DNA of 64,000 bases from contig NC_090254.1 of the NCBI RefSeq assembly GCF_037325665.1, positions 23,604,833 to 23,668,832 of the forward strand. The letters run 5' to 3'. Numbering within the stretch: the stretch's first letter is position 1; every line of letters begins with the position of its first letter. A model generated the notes under the pieces. It ran no database searches and was not told the DNA's origin. It saw nothing but the letters and a program-made list of their open reading frames with translations. The DNA comes from Littorina saxatilis. Taxonomy: Eukaryota > Mollusca > Gastropoda > Littorinimorpha > Littorinidae. Both the position numbers and the translations under genes were made by a program. Shown here piece by piece: positions 24,490 to 36,665 of the stretch.

Positions 24490-25470
24490 ATTGATTGATT
24501 TGTTTGACAGTATTATGAGACCCGAACGGCGGTGGTTACCAGAAGAAATAGGCTGCGCTTTGTCGGCAGTGAAAAACGGAGATATGGGTTTGAGTCATTT
24601 AAAAGGAAACAAACAAATTTGCAAAAGAAGAAGTAAAGTTCACAGGAAGACTTTCTACATTAACACCAGAGATAGAACAAGAACTAATCAATAGCATTCT
24701 TGAAGCTGAAATAAATTTGCCAACGTCACTCCCATCGTTGTTTTGTACAGTGTACATGGAGATTCTGGTCATTGTGATTGCTTGGTGTCAGTAGCAAATG
24801 TAAGATTACCTGCTGCTGATGTCCTGCAACGCACAACCACAAGCTCGTCGAAGAGATCATCACGAAAAAAAACCAATCTTCTCCTTACAAGCAAAAGCTG
24901 GAGATTTCACTTGCAAAAAGGCGTGCAGGTCAACAGAAAAGAGGAAAGAATGAAGCTACAAAATCTTCTGCTCGGGGAATATCTTCTGATCAGAGGGAAA
25001 AGAGGAGAACATTCTCGACGATGCGTTCTATCCCGGGGGAAAGCACTTGGTACTGCTTCATGAGTGGCACCAACTCCCCTGAGAACATGATACAGTGCCA
25101 GAGGTGCACACAGTGGGCACACGAGGACTGCCCTGACAGCAGCGGACAAAAGGACTTCGAAATCTGTACTTAGCAATTTGTGTGTGTCTGCAAAATCAGT
25201 TCTTAAATCTGTTCTTAGTTATTTGCTTTGAGACTTTATGCGTAATGATTTTTACATTTAGTCAATTGGGCAGGTAGCCCTTTTATATCTATCTGTCAAC
25301 AGAAGAGGGGTACAAATGAAGATGCGAAATTTCGTGGTTCTGCTTCATGTGTGGCACCAACTCCCCTGAGGATATGTTATAGTGCCAGAAATGCACACAG
25401 TAATCACACGATGACTGCGCTGACAGTAGAAGACAAAGGACATTGTCTGCGACATCGGTTCATTGCCTAT
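24490..25470 (+). pseudogene. Pogo/Tigger-like transposase remnant
   Basis: The start resembles a Psq-type helix-turn-helix (RRWLPEEIGCALSAVKNGDM). Near 25040-25170 is a Cys/His-rich tail (SPENMIQCQRCTQWAHEDC) like the zinc-finger end of pogo-derived proteins. A second, more decayed copy of the tail lies at about 25340-25440. The middle, where the DDE catalytic core should be, is missing or unrecognisable and several stops interrupt it. A shrunken non-functional copy is likely; host domestication is not supported. Confidence 0.55.
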
Positions 25471-26028
25471 GTGTTCCTCTTTTTTTTAAGGTTTTGTTTT
25501 TCAGTCCTTTTTAGACCTAGCCCTTATTTATCTTTTTGTTTTACATTTAAGGCTTAAATTGTTATCCGATTTGTTATTTCCTTGGTAAAAATCAAAATAT
25601 GATGTTGAAAAAAAGACATTTACATAAAATGGCTTAATCAGAATGTTATGACGTATTTACTTATCTTGTGTGTGTGGCAATGTGTGCTTGTTTGTGTGTG
25701 AATGAGAGTGTGTGGGTTTATATGTGAGTGTGTGGGTGTATATGTGAGTGTGTGAGACACAGACAGAGCTAGAAAGAGAGTCAGGGTACCGGGTGTGTTT
25801 GATGTGTTCCGAGTTTGACAACACAGTGTTCCACTTTACACACCCATGCGTCCAAGCTGGAACAAATGCAGACATTTTTATTGTGATCAGTCTGATGAGT
25901 TGCGTGACTTTTATCTTATTTTATGTGGTTCGTTTATTTACTGATAGAGTCTAGTATGTGACAATATAAAGAACGCTTTGCAATATCTTTTTTTTTTGTG
26001 TCTGGTACGGCTGTTTCTTATCCTTAGC

Positions 26029-27038
26029 GGATTATGACTTTATTCAGTTATTCTGCAGAAAAGACAAATGCTGGAGAAAAACCGTTCTTTTCTGCAGCAT
26101 TTCTGCATAATGTCATCTTTCGCCGAAGCAGCGTTTTTTCTGCAGCAAAACATTTTACTGCAGTAAAATTGAAATCAAGAATGCTGCAGTAAAACGATGC
26201 TGTTGTTTTACTGCAGAAAACCTGTTTACATTTTTTCTGCAGCATTTTGTACTGGCTCTTGGCGGATTATGACATTATTCAGTTATTCTGGAGAAAAACC
26301 GAAATGCTGGAGAAAAACTGTCTTTTCTGCAGCATTTCTGCATAATGTCATCTTTCGCCGAAGCAACGTATTTTACTGCAATAAAACAGTTTTTCTGAAG
26401 CATAATGTTTACTTGGTTTTCAACAGCATTATTGCGATTAACTTTTTCTTTAGAATAGTCTGTGACAGTTTTTCTGGAGAAAAACGAACGACCTTGTAAA
26501 GTAGAGTTTGTATTCGTCGCGCCCTGGGATAGTATAATAGTTTGTTCCGCAGTGTACCAATCAGAAGGTTATTGGTAATTCTGGATGAGTCCATCTCTCG
26601 ACAGAGGGGGGCTCGCGTGCTCCAACGTTTTAATGAGCCAGTACAAAATGCTGCAGAAAAAGTGTAAACAGGTTTTCTGCAGTAAAACAACATCACCGTT
26701 TTACTGCTGCATTCTTGATTTCAATTTCACTGCAGTAAAATGTTTTGCTCCAGAAAAACCCGTTGCTTCGGCGAAAGATGATATTATGCAGAAATGCTGC
26801 AGAAAAGACAGTTTTTCTCCAGCATTTCTGTTTTTCTGCAGAATAACTGAATAATAAACAACATCACCGTTTTACTGCAGCATTCTTGATTTCAATTTTA
26901 CTGCAGTAAAACTGTTTTACTGCAGAAAAAAACCTTGCTCTCGCGAAAGATGACATTATGCAGAAATGCTGCAGAAACAAACAGTTTTTCTCAAGCATTT
27001 CTGTTTTTCTGCAGAATAACTGAATAAAGTCATAATCC
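26029..27038. mobile_element. Foldback element packed with CTGCAG motifs
   Basis: The two ends are long inverted repeats starting GGATTATGACTTTATTCAG (left) with its complement at the right. Within about 1 kb the motif CTGCAG(A/T)AAAA and its complement TTTTACTGCAG recur about twenty times, and the arm sequence is repeated again at about 26263-26400 and 26860-27035. A central unique part (about 26440-26630) carries no recognised gene. The arms could form a very large cruciform. Confidence 0.8.
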
Positions 27039-27493
27039 AGGTTTAGCGACTTTCCCCTACACATTTCTGAAGTGAACGGCTGATAACGTCACAGGTCTTT
27101 TTAAGATGAGCTGTCTGTAATTCAACCTCAGGCATGGCGCAATCATCTCAGCATCTCAAAATGTCTAGACGCCTGCGTCTTGGTGTCAAAATACAGAGGA
27201 TGTTTTTTTAAATTTTATTTGTAACGTTCATTTTTCAAAAACAGATGCACTTGGATTACTTGTGTCAGCTTTGAACGATTCTTACCACTGAAAATGTAAA
27301 TCGAAATAGACACAGCATGATCAAGGAAGAAGAAAGATGTGTTAAAAATGAATACTAAATAACATTATAAAAAAAAACGCAAGCAGAAAGGACAGGAGCT
27401 CCATTCAAAAGTTAAATACACACATGTATAACAATTTCCAAGATTCGTAAAGTTTACTCAGGAAAAATGTGTACAAAAGTGGAAGACAAAAAC

Positions 27494-27730
27494 TTAAAGG
27501 CACAGTAAGCCTCCCGTAAACCATCACAGAGCTCCCCCGAGCGTCCACATACAGTACAAGCATACTTCCATTTGAAAGCTCACCGAACGGGAACATCCAG
27601 GCTGCTTTCTGTCGAGCGTGAGAAATTTTCAAAGAATTTATTTTCGTGGACTTGCTCCTCTACAACAATGGCGCCTCGTTTTGGTGCTGGACGGCCGTTA
27701 TGAATATTCAATACCGGAAATCACGCCCGG
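27494..27730 (+). mobile_element. TTAA foldback element, subtype M1b, one end
   Basis: Starts TTAAAGGCACAGTAAGCCTC like M1a but diverges after 'catcacagagctccc'. The body 'ctacaacaatggcgcctcg' is shared with 60276-60480. Only this end is present. The preceding 27039-27493 shows no gene. Confidence 0.75.
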
Positions 27731-28549
27731 ACAGTAAGCCTCCCGTAAACCATCACAGATACGGTCAGGCTTTTACACACTGTACAAACACCCTTCCATT
27801 TGAACGCTCACCAAACGGGAACATCCTAGTTGCCCTACGTAAAGAGCGAGCAATTTTTAAAGAATTAATTTTGCAGATTGTCTCGAACACTTTTTAGACC
27901 CATCCTAATTCAGGTCAAAAATGAGTTACTTCCCTTCGGGTCTCATTCTATCGATGTAAACTGGCCATAGCCGTGGATCGATGATTATCAAAATGTTTTT
28001 GGACCGTGGTGCGTTTTTGCGCTAGACCTAACTTTTAAAATCTAAATAATAAATTGACAGCTTGTTACACAAACATTCTTTAATCATAAAAGAATTCTTT
28101 TTTCATCAAGACAAGATCAGTACAATTCGAAGTTGTGAAAGTTTGAAAAAAGAAAAGCCCGGAAGCAGGGTCACGCAAGGGTCGTAGCAGACGACGGTTT
28201 ATGCATATCGCCGTTCCTCTCAACAGTCAAAAGCCATCGCTAGAGTTTTTGTGAACCACAGCCGTTTGTTTCGTGCATAAAAACGTGCTATAAGCTCACA
28301 TCGAGTCGCATTCAAATGACTAACTGACGACTACATTGTGAAAAAGGGAAACTGGATCACACGGGTTCACGATGGCTCAGGGGCAAGATAAACCACGCAA
28401 AAATAAATTCTTTGAAAATTGTTCGCTCTTTACGGAGGGCACCTAGTATGTTCTCAATCGATGAGTGTTTAAATGAAAGGGTGTTTGTACTGTGTGTAAA
28501 AGCCTGACCGTATCTGTGATGGTTTACGGGAGGCTTACTGTGCCTTTAA
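27731..28549 (-). mobile_element. TTAA foldback element M1a, near-complete copy
   Basis: The same sequence as 3998-5736 without the nested SINEs, in opposite orientation. It has inverted arms of about 130 bp (ACAGTAAGCCTCCCG and its complement) and ends GTGCCTTTAA. It abuts the M1b fragment directly. Non-coding. Confidence 0.82.
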
Positions 28550-28889
28550 TGTTCGGGAGACCGTCAACTGAAGAAATAAAGGCAATATATATACCGTGAA
28601 CTGGGAAAGTTAACCAGAATCTCCAGACTGACTGAGTCAGTGCTTATGTAAATGTTTAATCTCCGATACCCCACACTCAGATACAAACAGATTAATTCTT
28701 GTCCCACTCTTCTGTCTAGGCTGGACATGAATGATTCGTCTTGTATCATTTGTACTCAGAAATATTGGTTAAACTAAGCCGGTCAAACCTGCCCAGGCTC
28801 GAACTCATACAAGTTTGATATAATAAAAACCTTTGGATACTTGCTACTCACCACACATCTGGGATATGTAACAGGCAGATACTTAATGC

Positions 28890-29259
28890 TTTCTTTTCTT
28901 TCTTTCTTTATTTGGTGTTTAACGTCGTTTTCAACCACGAAGGTTATATCGCGACGGGGAACGGGGGGAGATGGGATAGAGCCACTTGTCAATTGTTTCT
29001 TGTTCACAAAAGCACTAATCAAAAATTTTCTCCAGGGGCTTGCAACGTAGTACAATATATTACCTTACTGGGAGAATGCAAGTTTCCAGTACAAAGGACA
29101 TTTCTTACATACTGCTTGACTAAAATCTTTACAAAAATTGACTATATTCTATACAAGAAACACTTAACAAGGGTAAAAGGAGAAACAGAATCCGTTAGTC
29201 GCCTCTTACGACATGCTGGGGAGCATCGGGTAAATTCTTTCCCCTAACCCGCGGGGGGT
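28890..29259 (-). mobile_element. SINE-A
   Basis: Full-length copy with exact duplications ATACTTAATGC at 28879-28889 and 29260-29270. Confidence 0.93.
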
Positions 29260-29719
29260 ATACTTAATGCATAGCCTTGGGTACGTATCGTTTTTTTGTA
29301 ACTGATGTTGTGTCCACGCATTCGCAATTCTCGATTGTTATTCCTTCGAAATCAGAGTATAATAGTCTAAATGGCGGGAGAACACGCTGAATACAACTTA
29401 CTCGTGCAAAACACCAGTGTACATGGGAGTTGCAGCCCAAGAACTCAGAAAAGAAATGGAGAAAAAATACACTTTCTGAAATTCCAAAACCTTCCAAAAC
29501 ACCAAACCTCAAATAACTTAAATCATACCAATCCAAACCTGAAAAATGACCGCCCTTCGTGAACTCTACAAACTGTGGGCCTGCAAGTGAAGACATTTCC
29601 GGCTAGTCCAAATGGTGTTTTTCTCAAACTTTTTTTTTCTTCAAATTTCCCAAACATTACAAACCTCGAAAATCATATATCCATTTTCAAAAAGTCTCCC
29701 GACCTGTGTACATATGTAG

Positions 29720-29965
29720 CAAGGGCGGATCTGGGGGGGGGGGGTTACACGGGTTACGTAACCCCCCCACCCCCCAAAAAAGAGGTAAGTTATTGGCTCA
29801 GGATGCACCAGATAGCTCTATTTTGCTTCTTTGGATAAAAAAAAATGTCCGGGGGGACATGCCCCCGGACCCCCCCTAGAGGCTTAGGCGCCTTCGGCAC
29901 CGTCAACTTGTATCTTCGCAGTCATTTTGTAATCCCCCCCTCCAAAGTGAATTGATCCGCCCTTG
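29720..29965. mobile_element. Short TIR element with 5-bp duplication
   Basis: TIR CAAGGGCGGATC at the left, complement GATCCGCCCTTG at the right, and TGTAG duplicated at 29715-29719 and 29966-29970. It contains GGTTACACGGGTTACGTAACC and a GC-rich palindrome GGGGGACATGCCCCCGGA. A hAT-like origin is possible but unproven. Bases 29271-29719 hold no recognised gene. Confidence 0.8.
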
Positions 29966-30106
29966 TGTAGACTCGAGTATAGTCCCAATGGTGTTCTTTC
30001 GTGACAGCTGTATTTGATTTTTACCGAGTATGTGCTCTTCATCTAATATTGATAGACTTATTGCTACGCATCATGTCAGTTTAAGATGTCTTTCCTTTAT
30101 AGATTA

Positions 30107-31163
30107 TCTATATATATATACGACTTGTGTCTGTGTGTGAGTGTGTGTGTGTGTGTGTCTGTGTGTTCGCGATGCACGCCCAAGGTTCTCGATGTTTGTT
30201 TGTTTGTTTATTTGTTGCTTAACGTCCAGCCGACTACGCAGAGCCATATCAGGACGAGGAAGGGGGGGATGAAGGGGGCCACTTGTCAAGCGATTCCTGT
30301 TTACAAATGCACTAACCCATTACTTGTGTCCCAGCAGGCTTTAGTAAAACTAAATTAATACCTACTGGAAGATTACCAGTTTCCAGTATGTTAAAATAGG
30401 CTTAACCTATCTACTGCTGGACTTACATCAGAACACTAACAGATTAAACTATACATGAATCGCGAGAAAAGCGGCAAGAGAAGAGATTTTTGGAAAAAAT
30501 ACAGGTGAATGAGCAAGAAGGCAGAAAAAAGAAAAGAATTCATGAAGAAAAAGAGAGCATGACAGGAAAGAGGAACCAAAAATCTACCTAACAGCAAACT
30601 AGAAAGCTCCTGCGGTTCCAAAAACAGGAGGGGCTTTTAATTTCATAACCGCAGTGCCCCACTGCGGGAGGTTCTCGATGGATCTGTTTCAAATTTGGTG
30701 GCCATATTTAGGTACACCCCGGACATAACCTGGTCGATGAGATATTTCAACACGTGCTCTCAGCGCGCAGCGCTGAACCTATTTTGGTTTTTCTCTGGAT
30801 CCATTCCCAGTAACTCTTCCTTATCTTCTCCAGTGTTTTCAGCGTTTATCTCCCTTCCCAGATTCGTGTGGCGTCAATCCATATTCCCGTTTCTATTTTT
30901 AGAAGGTCACTGTCGACAACGCTCAATCCATATTCCCGTTATACTATTTTTAGAAGGTCACTGTCCCGGCTTCGCCGGGTATTACTCTTCTCCAGTGTTT
31001 TGCGCGTTTATCTCCCTTCTTTCGTGCGGTGCGCCTGCAAAGCCGGCGTACACCCGGCAAAGCCGGGTCACGCACCGGCGCAGCCGGGTCACCGGCGCAG
31101 CCGGGTATTCGGTTCGACTTCTTCCCGGCGAAGCCGTACCCGGCGAAGCGGGTATTCATCTAG
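30107..31163 (+). mobile_element. Non-autonomous Helitron with both termini
   Basis: 5' end TCTATATATATATACGAC, 3' end a GC-rich hairpin (CCCGGCGAAGCGGG) followed 6 bases later by CTAG. It is inserted between A (30106) and T (31164), exactly as Helitrons do. The 3' third carries many CCCGGC(A/T)AAGCCGGG-type palindromes and a duplicated block 'caatccatattcccgtt'. No Rep/helicase gene. A SINE is nested inside. Confidence 0.85.
30195..30668 (-). mobile_element. SINE-B inserted in the Helitron
   Basis: Target duplications AGGTTCTCGATG at 30183-30194 and 30669-30680. On the minus strand the head is CCCGCAGTGGGGCACTGCGG and the tail ends GCAACAAATAAACAAACAAA. It shares layout and short blocks (CCACTTGTCAA, TTCCAGTA) with SINE-A but is a separate family. 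Confidence 0.9.
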
Positions 31164-31680
31164 TATTATATATCCAGGCTTTAACATGGGTTAAGAAAAT
31201 GTTTCAATTTGGATATATACCTGATTGCTTTCTGTGTAAAGCTGGGAATTTTTGGCTAAACGATTTTAGCAGATTTAACATGTGTCACTAAAGTTTTCAA
31301 AAAATAAAGGCAGCCAGACTGTTGTTTTTTGGCTAGCGTTTCAGCAGAATAATGCTCCTGTAAGAATTTTTTTTTTTTTTTTAATAATGATAAAAATAAA
31401 AGCGGCTTTAACAAATATGTACGGTGTGTGTTGAACATGATACGTACTGAGCTTGCACTAGACTAAAGGTAGCTTTAACTATGGCACACGTTTAATGACA
31501 GGCACCCTGACCATATAATTCCCATTACTAAACACATCAATAGAATTTCCAAGAACAGGGTTTGAGGATTTACCAATTCGCAAAAACATGAAATATAGGA
31601 AACGATAGGTCTAGAATAAAGTAATCCCCAGGGACGATGACAGCATTAAGGACAAACAAAAGAGCAAGGAGATACTTAAA
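31164..31680. other. No gene recognised
   Basis: AT-rich, with a poly-T/A stretch near 31370-31400. No coding or repeat assignment. Confidence 0.4.
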
Positions 31681-32527
31681 ACAAGTCGCGTAAGGCGAAA
31701 TTACTACATTTAGTCAAGCTGTGGAACTCACAGAATGAAACTGAACGCACTGCATTTTTTCACAATGACCGTAGTCTGCCGCTTGTGCAAAACGGAGTGA
31801 AACTGATGAGCCTGTTCAGCGCGGTAGTGGTCTCGCTGTGCTGGGATAGCACGCTTTTCTGTACCTCTCTTCGTTTTAACTTTCTGAGCGTGTTTTTAAT
31901 CCAAACATATCATATCTATATGTTTTTGGAATCAGGAACCGACAAGGAATAAGATGAAATTGTTTTTAAATCGATTTCGGAAATTTAATTTTGATCATAA
32001 TTTTTATATTTTTAATTTTTAGAGCTTGTCTTTAATCAAAATATAACATATTTATATGTTCTTGGAATCAGGAAATGATGTAGAATAAGATGAACGTAAA
32101 TTTGGATCGTTTTATATAAAAAAAAATTATTACAATTTTCAGATTTTTAATGACCAAAGTCATTAATTAATTTGTAAGCCACCAAGCTGAAATGCAATAC
32201 CGAAGTCCAGCCTTCGTCGAAGATTGCTTTACAAAAATTTCAATAAATTTGATTGAAAAATGAGGGTGTGACAGTGCCGCCTAAACTTTTACAAAAAGCC
32301 GGATATGACGTCATCAAAAGTATTTATGAAAAAATGAAAAAAACGTCCGGGGATATCATTCCCAGGAACTCTCATGTCAAATTTCATAAAGATCGGTCCA
32401 GTAGTTTGGTCTGAATCGCTCTACACATACACACGCACAGACAGACACACACACACATACACCACGACCCTCGTCTCGATTCCCCCTCTATGTAAAAACA
32501 TTTAGTCAAAACTTGACTAAATGTAAA
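31681..32527 (+). mobile_element. Family X copy X4, full length
   Basis: ACAAGTCGCGTAAGGCGAAA start, ACATTTAGTCAA terminal hairpin at about 32498-32524, (AC)n tract just before it. Followed at once by Y2. Confidence 0.88.
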
Positions 32528-33332
32528 ACAAGAAGGGCAAAGCCCATACGACTCACATGCTTGACCTTGACCTTTACATGACCTTGACCTTCAGCTAAAC
32601 CTAGCAATGACATCATACACTAAGAACTGCTTTACACATTTTTCCTACCAAAATACATGTGACCTTGACCCAAGGTCAAGGTCATCCAAGGTCATGCAAC
32701 ACAAAGCTGTTAATTCAAGACATAGGAAGTACAATGGTGCTTATTGGCTCTTTCTACCATGAGATATGGTCACTTTTAGTGGTTCACTACCTTATTTTGG
32801 TCACATTTTATAAGGGTCAAAGTGACCTTGACCTTGATTATATGTGACCAAATGTGTCTCATGATGAAAGCATAACATGTGCCCCACATAATTTTTAAGT
32901 TTGAAACAGTTATCTTCCATAGTTCAGGGTCAAGGTCACTTCAAAATATGTATACAATCCAACTTTGAAGAGCTCCTGTGACCTTGACCTTGAAGCAAGG
33001 TAAACCAAACTGGTATCAAAAGATGGGGCTTACTTTGCCCTATATATCATATATAGGTGAGGTATTAAATCTCAAAAACTTCAGAGAAAATGGGAAAAAT
33101 GTGAAAAATAGCTGTTTTTCAGACAACATTTATGGCCCCTGCGACCTTGACCTTGAAGCAAGGTCAAGATGCTATGTATGTTTTTTGGGGCCTTGTCATC
33201 ATACACCATCTTGCCAAATTTGGTACTGATAGACTGAATAGTGTCCAAGAAATATCCAACGTTAAAGTTTTCCGGACGGACGGACGACTCGGGTGAGTAC
33301 ATAGACTCACTTTTGCTTCGCATGTGAGTCAA
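32528..33332 (+). mobile_element. Family Y copy Y2
   Basis: Near-identical to Y1 from ACAAGAAGGGC to the GTGAGTC hairpin. It has a shorter (GGAC)n tract and the same AGGTCA half-site array. It starts directly at the 3' end of X4. Confidence 0.9.
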
Positions 33333-33425
33333 AAAGTGTAAGCTGCTATTTCGTGGTCAATTTGCAACAACAACAAAATCCGTTTGGATGCTAAATTCCA
33401 TCTCATCTTTGAATGTCATAGTTTG

Positions 33426-33870
33426 CAGGGTTCGTACAGGTTTTTTGTTCTAAAATTCAAGGACTTTTCAAGGACTTTCAAGACGTTCTGAAGAGAAAAT
33501 CAAGCACCCTCTCACCTTCGAGGCTTCAAGGTTTGCCGTAATGGGTCACTCGCTGGTAGCTATATAATTATATACCCCCGTCTTGCACACTGATTTAAAA
33601 CACTGGATGTAAAAAAATTAATAATTTAATGAGCCGACAGACTCAAAAGGGACTGTGGGTTACTGTTCAACTTTTTCCTTGAGGTTATGAAAAAAATAAA
33701 ACATTGCAATTGTTTATTTTGGTTGATTATTGTGTAATCAGTTTGCAGAATCAGAGTTTTCAAGGACTTTCAAGGATCTTGTCAATTTTTTAAGCACTTT
33801 CAAGGCCCTTGAAACTGACCCCTCCAAATTCAAGCACTTTCCAGGATTTCAAGCACCTGTACGAACCCTG
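33426..33870. mobile_element. TIR element with 6-bp duplication
   Basis: TIR CAGGGTTCGTACAGG and complement CCTGTACGAACCCTG; AGTTTG duplicated at 33420-33425 and 33871-33876. Subterminal repeats of CAAGGACTTTCAAGG. A hAT-type group is the likely source; it is non-coding. Confidence 0.85.
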
Positions 33871-33957
33871 AGTTTGTATACACATAATCCGGCATTTGAT
33901 TAAAAATAAACTGACACTTTAGTTTTGTTAGTACCCAGGTTAACCAGTGAGGTCTTT

Positions 33958-34256
33958 CAGGCATGGGAATTGAAAATTGTAAAAAAGGCTGAAAATGTGT
34001 AAGTAATAACAAAGTCGACGGCGCGAAGCACCTAGCCTTACTAGGGGGGTCCAGGTGCATGCCCCCCCGGAATTTTTGTTCTCCAAAGAACCCAAATGGT
34101 GCAATTGGGTGACCTCCAAGTTTGTCATTTAATTCAGTTTTTAGAACCATTTTTGCCTCCCCCATTTTTTTTCTTGACGGAAACTTCTGCTTTTTTGGCG
34201 GAACAAAAACAATATTCGGCGGAAATTTGCCTTTCGGCAGACAATTCCCATGCCTG
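33958..34256. mobile_element. TIR element with 6-bp duplication (CATGGG type)
   Basis: TIR CAGGCATGGGAATTG with its complement at the right end; GTCTTT duplicated at 33952-33957 and 34257-34262. Contains a GC-rich module (GGGGGGTCCAGGTGCATGCC). Confidence 0.87.
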
Positions 34257-34639
34257 GTCTTTATACTGGAAGACTTTTCTGGGACCAAACATAAGATAAT
34301 TGCTCACTTTAAACTTGTATACCTTACAGGGATTTTAAATCCCGTGCAGACCATCTCGCTAACACCCAAAGATCTGTCCAGGCTCTTACGTGGTACAAGA
34401 GCAACCTTCCACCGACTTATATTAGACACACACCAACAAATTAAAACTTTGCTATTTTCTGCACAGAGTTTTAATTTACACTACTGAATGAAATTTTACA
34501 AGTGACACACATGTTAATCTTCAAAAGTAATTCCCCACCAAAAAAAACACACACACACACACACAAACCAAAACCTTCTAAGTGTTTCTCTAGATATGTA
34601 TACGCGTTCAATACAATACAATTATTTTGTTAATCTGTA

Positions 34640-35064
34640 AGTGAAAAATCGTTTTTAATGACAGCTTTAATGAGCAAACTAATAATAGTTAAGCTTCCGT
34701 GCTAAAATGCAATACCAAAGTCTGGACTGAGTCAAACATTGCTTGACCAAAATTTCAATCAATTTAGTTAAAAAAATGAGGGCGCGCGTGACAGTGCCGC
34801 CTCAACAATCACAAAAAGCCGGATATGACGTCATCAACAACATTTATCAAAAAAATTAGAAAACATGTGGGGATATCATACCCAGGAACTCTCATGTCAA
34901 GTTTCATGAAGATCGGTCCAGTAGTTTTGTCTGAATCACTCTACACACACACACGCACAGACACACACACACACAGACAGACACTCACACATACATACAC
35001 CGCGACCCTCGTCTAGATTCCCCGTCTATGTTAAAACATTTAGTCAAAACGTGACTAAATGTAA
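34640..35064 (+). mobile_element. Family X copy X5, 5'-truncated
   Basis: The 3' half of X, from the 'cttccgtgctaaaatgcaatacc' region to the ACATTTAGTCAA hairpin, with (AC)n/(ACAG)n before the hairpin. Y3 follows directly. Bases 34257-34639 have no assigned feature beyond the A-rich/(AC)n stretch at 34540-34565. Confidence 0.8.
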
Positions 35065-35906
35065 ACAAGAAGGGCAAAGCCCATACGACTCACATGCTTG
35101 ACCTTGACCTTTACATGACCTTGACCCTGAAGGTCAAGGTCAAATAACTAAACCTAGCAATGACATCATACACTAAGAACTGCTTTACACATTTTTCCTA
35201 CCAAAATACATGTGACCTTGAGTCAAGGTCACCCAAGGTCATGCAACACAAAGCTGTTAATTCAAGACATAGGAAGTACAATGGTGCTTATTGGCTCTTT
35301 CTACCATGAGATATGGTCACTTTTAGTGGTTCACTACCTTATTTTGGTCACATTTCATAAGGGTCAAAGTGACCTTGACCTTGATCATATGTGACCAAAT
35401 GTGTCTCATGATGAAAGCATAACATGTGCCCCACATAATTTTTAAGTTTGAAACAGTTATCTTCCATAGTTCAGGGTCAAGGTCACTTCAAAATATGTAT
35501 ACAATCCAACTTTAAAGGACCCTTGCGACCTTGACCTTGAAGCAAGGTCAACCAAACTGGTGTCCAAAGATAGGGCTTACATTGCCCTGTATAGCATACA
35601 TAGCTAAGGTTGCCATTCTTGATAACTTCAGAAAAAAATGCGAAAATGTGAAAAATGGTCGTTTTTAAGACAACAATTACGGCCCCTGTGACATTGAACT
35701 TGAAGTGAGGTCAAGTTGCCGCACATGTTTTTTGAGATCTTGTAACCATACACCATCAGGCCACATCAGGTGTTGATAGACTTAATAGTGTCCAAGAAAT
35801 ATCCAACGTTAAAGTTTTTCGGACGGACGGACGCCGGGACGGACGGACGGACGGACGGACGACTCGGGTGAGTACATAGACTCACTTTTGCTTCGCATGC
35901 GAGTCA
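35065..35906 (+). mobile_element. Family Y copy Y3
   Basis: Same start and terminal hairpin as Y1/Y2. An extra AGGTCA block near 35130 and a longer (GGAC)n tract. More diverged in its 3' third. Confidence 0.88.
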
Positions 35907-36404
35907 AAAAACATAGCTTGATGAGCTCAAGACTTACTTTCTTGATAGCTCAGTGGATATTTCAGGGGTGAAAATCTCCAACAAACATTTTCATACTCAG
36001 ACTGTGGCTCTGAAATTTGACAAAAACAAGCTAAATATTATTGTGGTCATGTCTGCTGATTATCATCACCTACAATTGTGTGACATTTGGAGGCTTTTGC
36101 TCCCAAAATATCTGAGAAAACTCCGCTGTGACCTCAAATTTTGACGAGGGTCAAGTCGGGAGATCATCTAACCCTAGTGTGCATAGTTTCAAAGGTCTAG
36201 CTTCAAAATCAGCTGAGATAACTTCAACGTTAATCTGTGACCTCAAAATTTCAGGAGGGTCAACCAAACTGGGATCATGTCGGGATATCATCAAACCCTA
36301 GAAGTAATCAAAGTTAAAAAGTTCAAAAATATCCGAGATAACGTTAAGGTCAAGTTTTTTTTTCCACAAACGGATAAGACTCACCAATTACTCAGGTGAG
36401 TCAA
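35907..36404 (+). mobile_element. Family W, 3' part of a fourth hairpin-ended element
   Basis: Ends in GACTCACC-loop-GGTGAGTC (36378-36402) followed by AAAAA, the same terminal design as Y and Z. Interior has GTGACCTCAAATTT and GGTCAA blocks. Its 5' start is not clear. Confidence 0.55.
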
Positions 36405-36665
36405 AAATTAAGTTCAGTCAAAGAAAGGTAGTACAAATAACAACTTCATAAGGTGCTTGTAAAAAGTCTTTATTTTGAGGTTAACATTGTCAAATACATG
36501 CAAAGGCTAACACACATGCACACACTCACACACACCTACTTGCATACATATCACAATCATTTATTTTATTTTGAATATACGAATTGATACTCTAAAATAA
36601 CTGCCTGAGAGTAAACACTTTCATTTTAACTAATTTTGAATCTTATTCTCTGATAATAACAAACA

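Noticed and set aside
30695-31291. 198-codon frame with repeated Pro/Gly/Arg
   Set aside because: It is generated by palindromic GC-rich repeats inside the non-autonomous Helitron.
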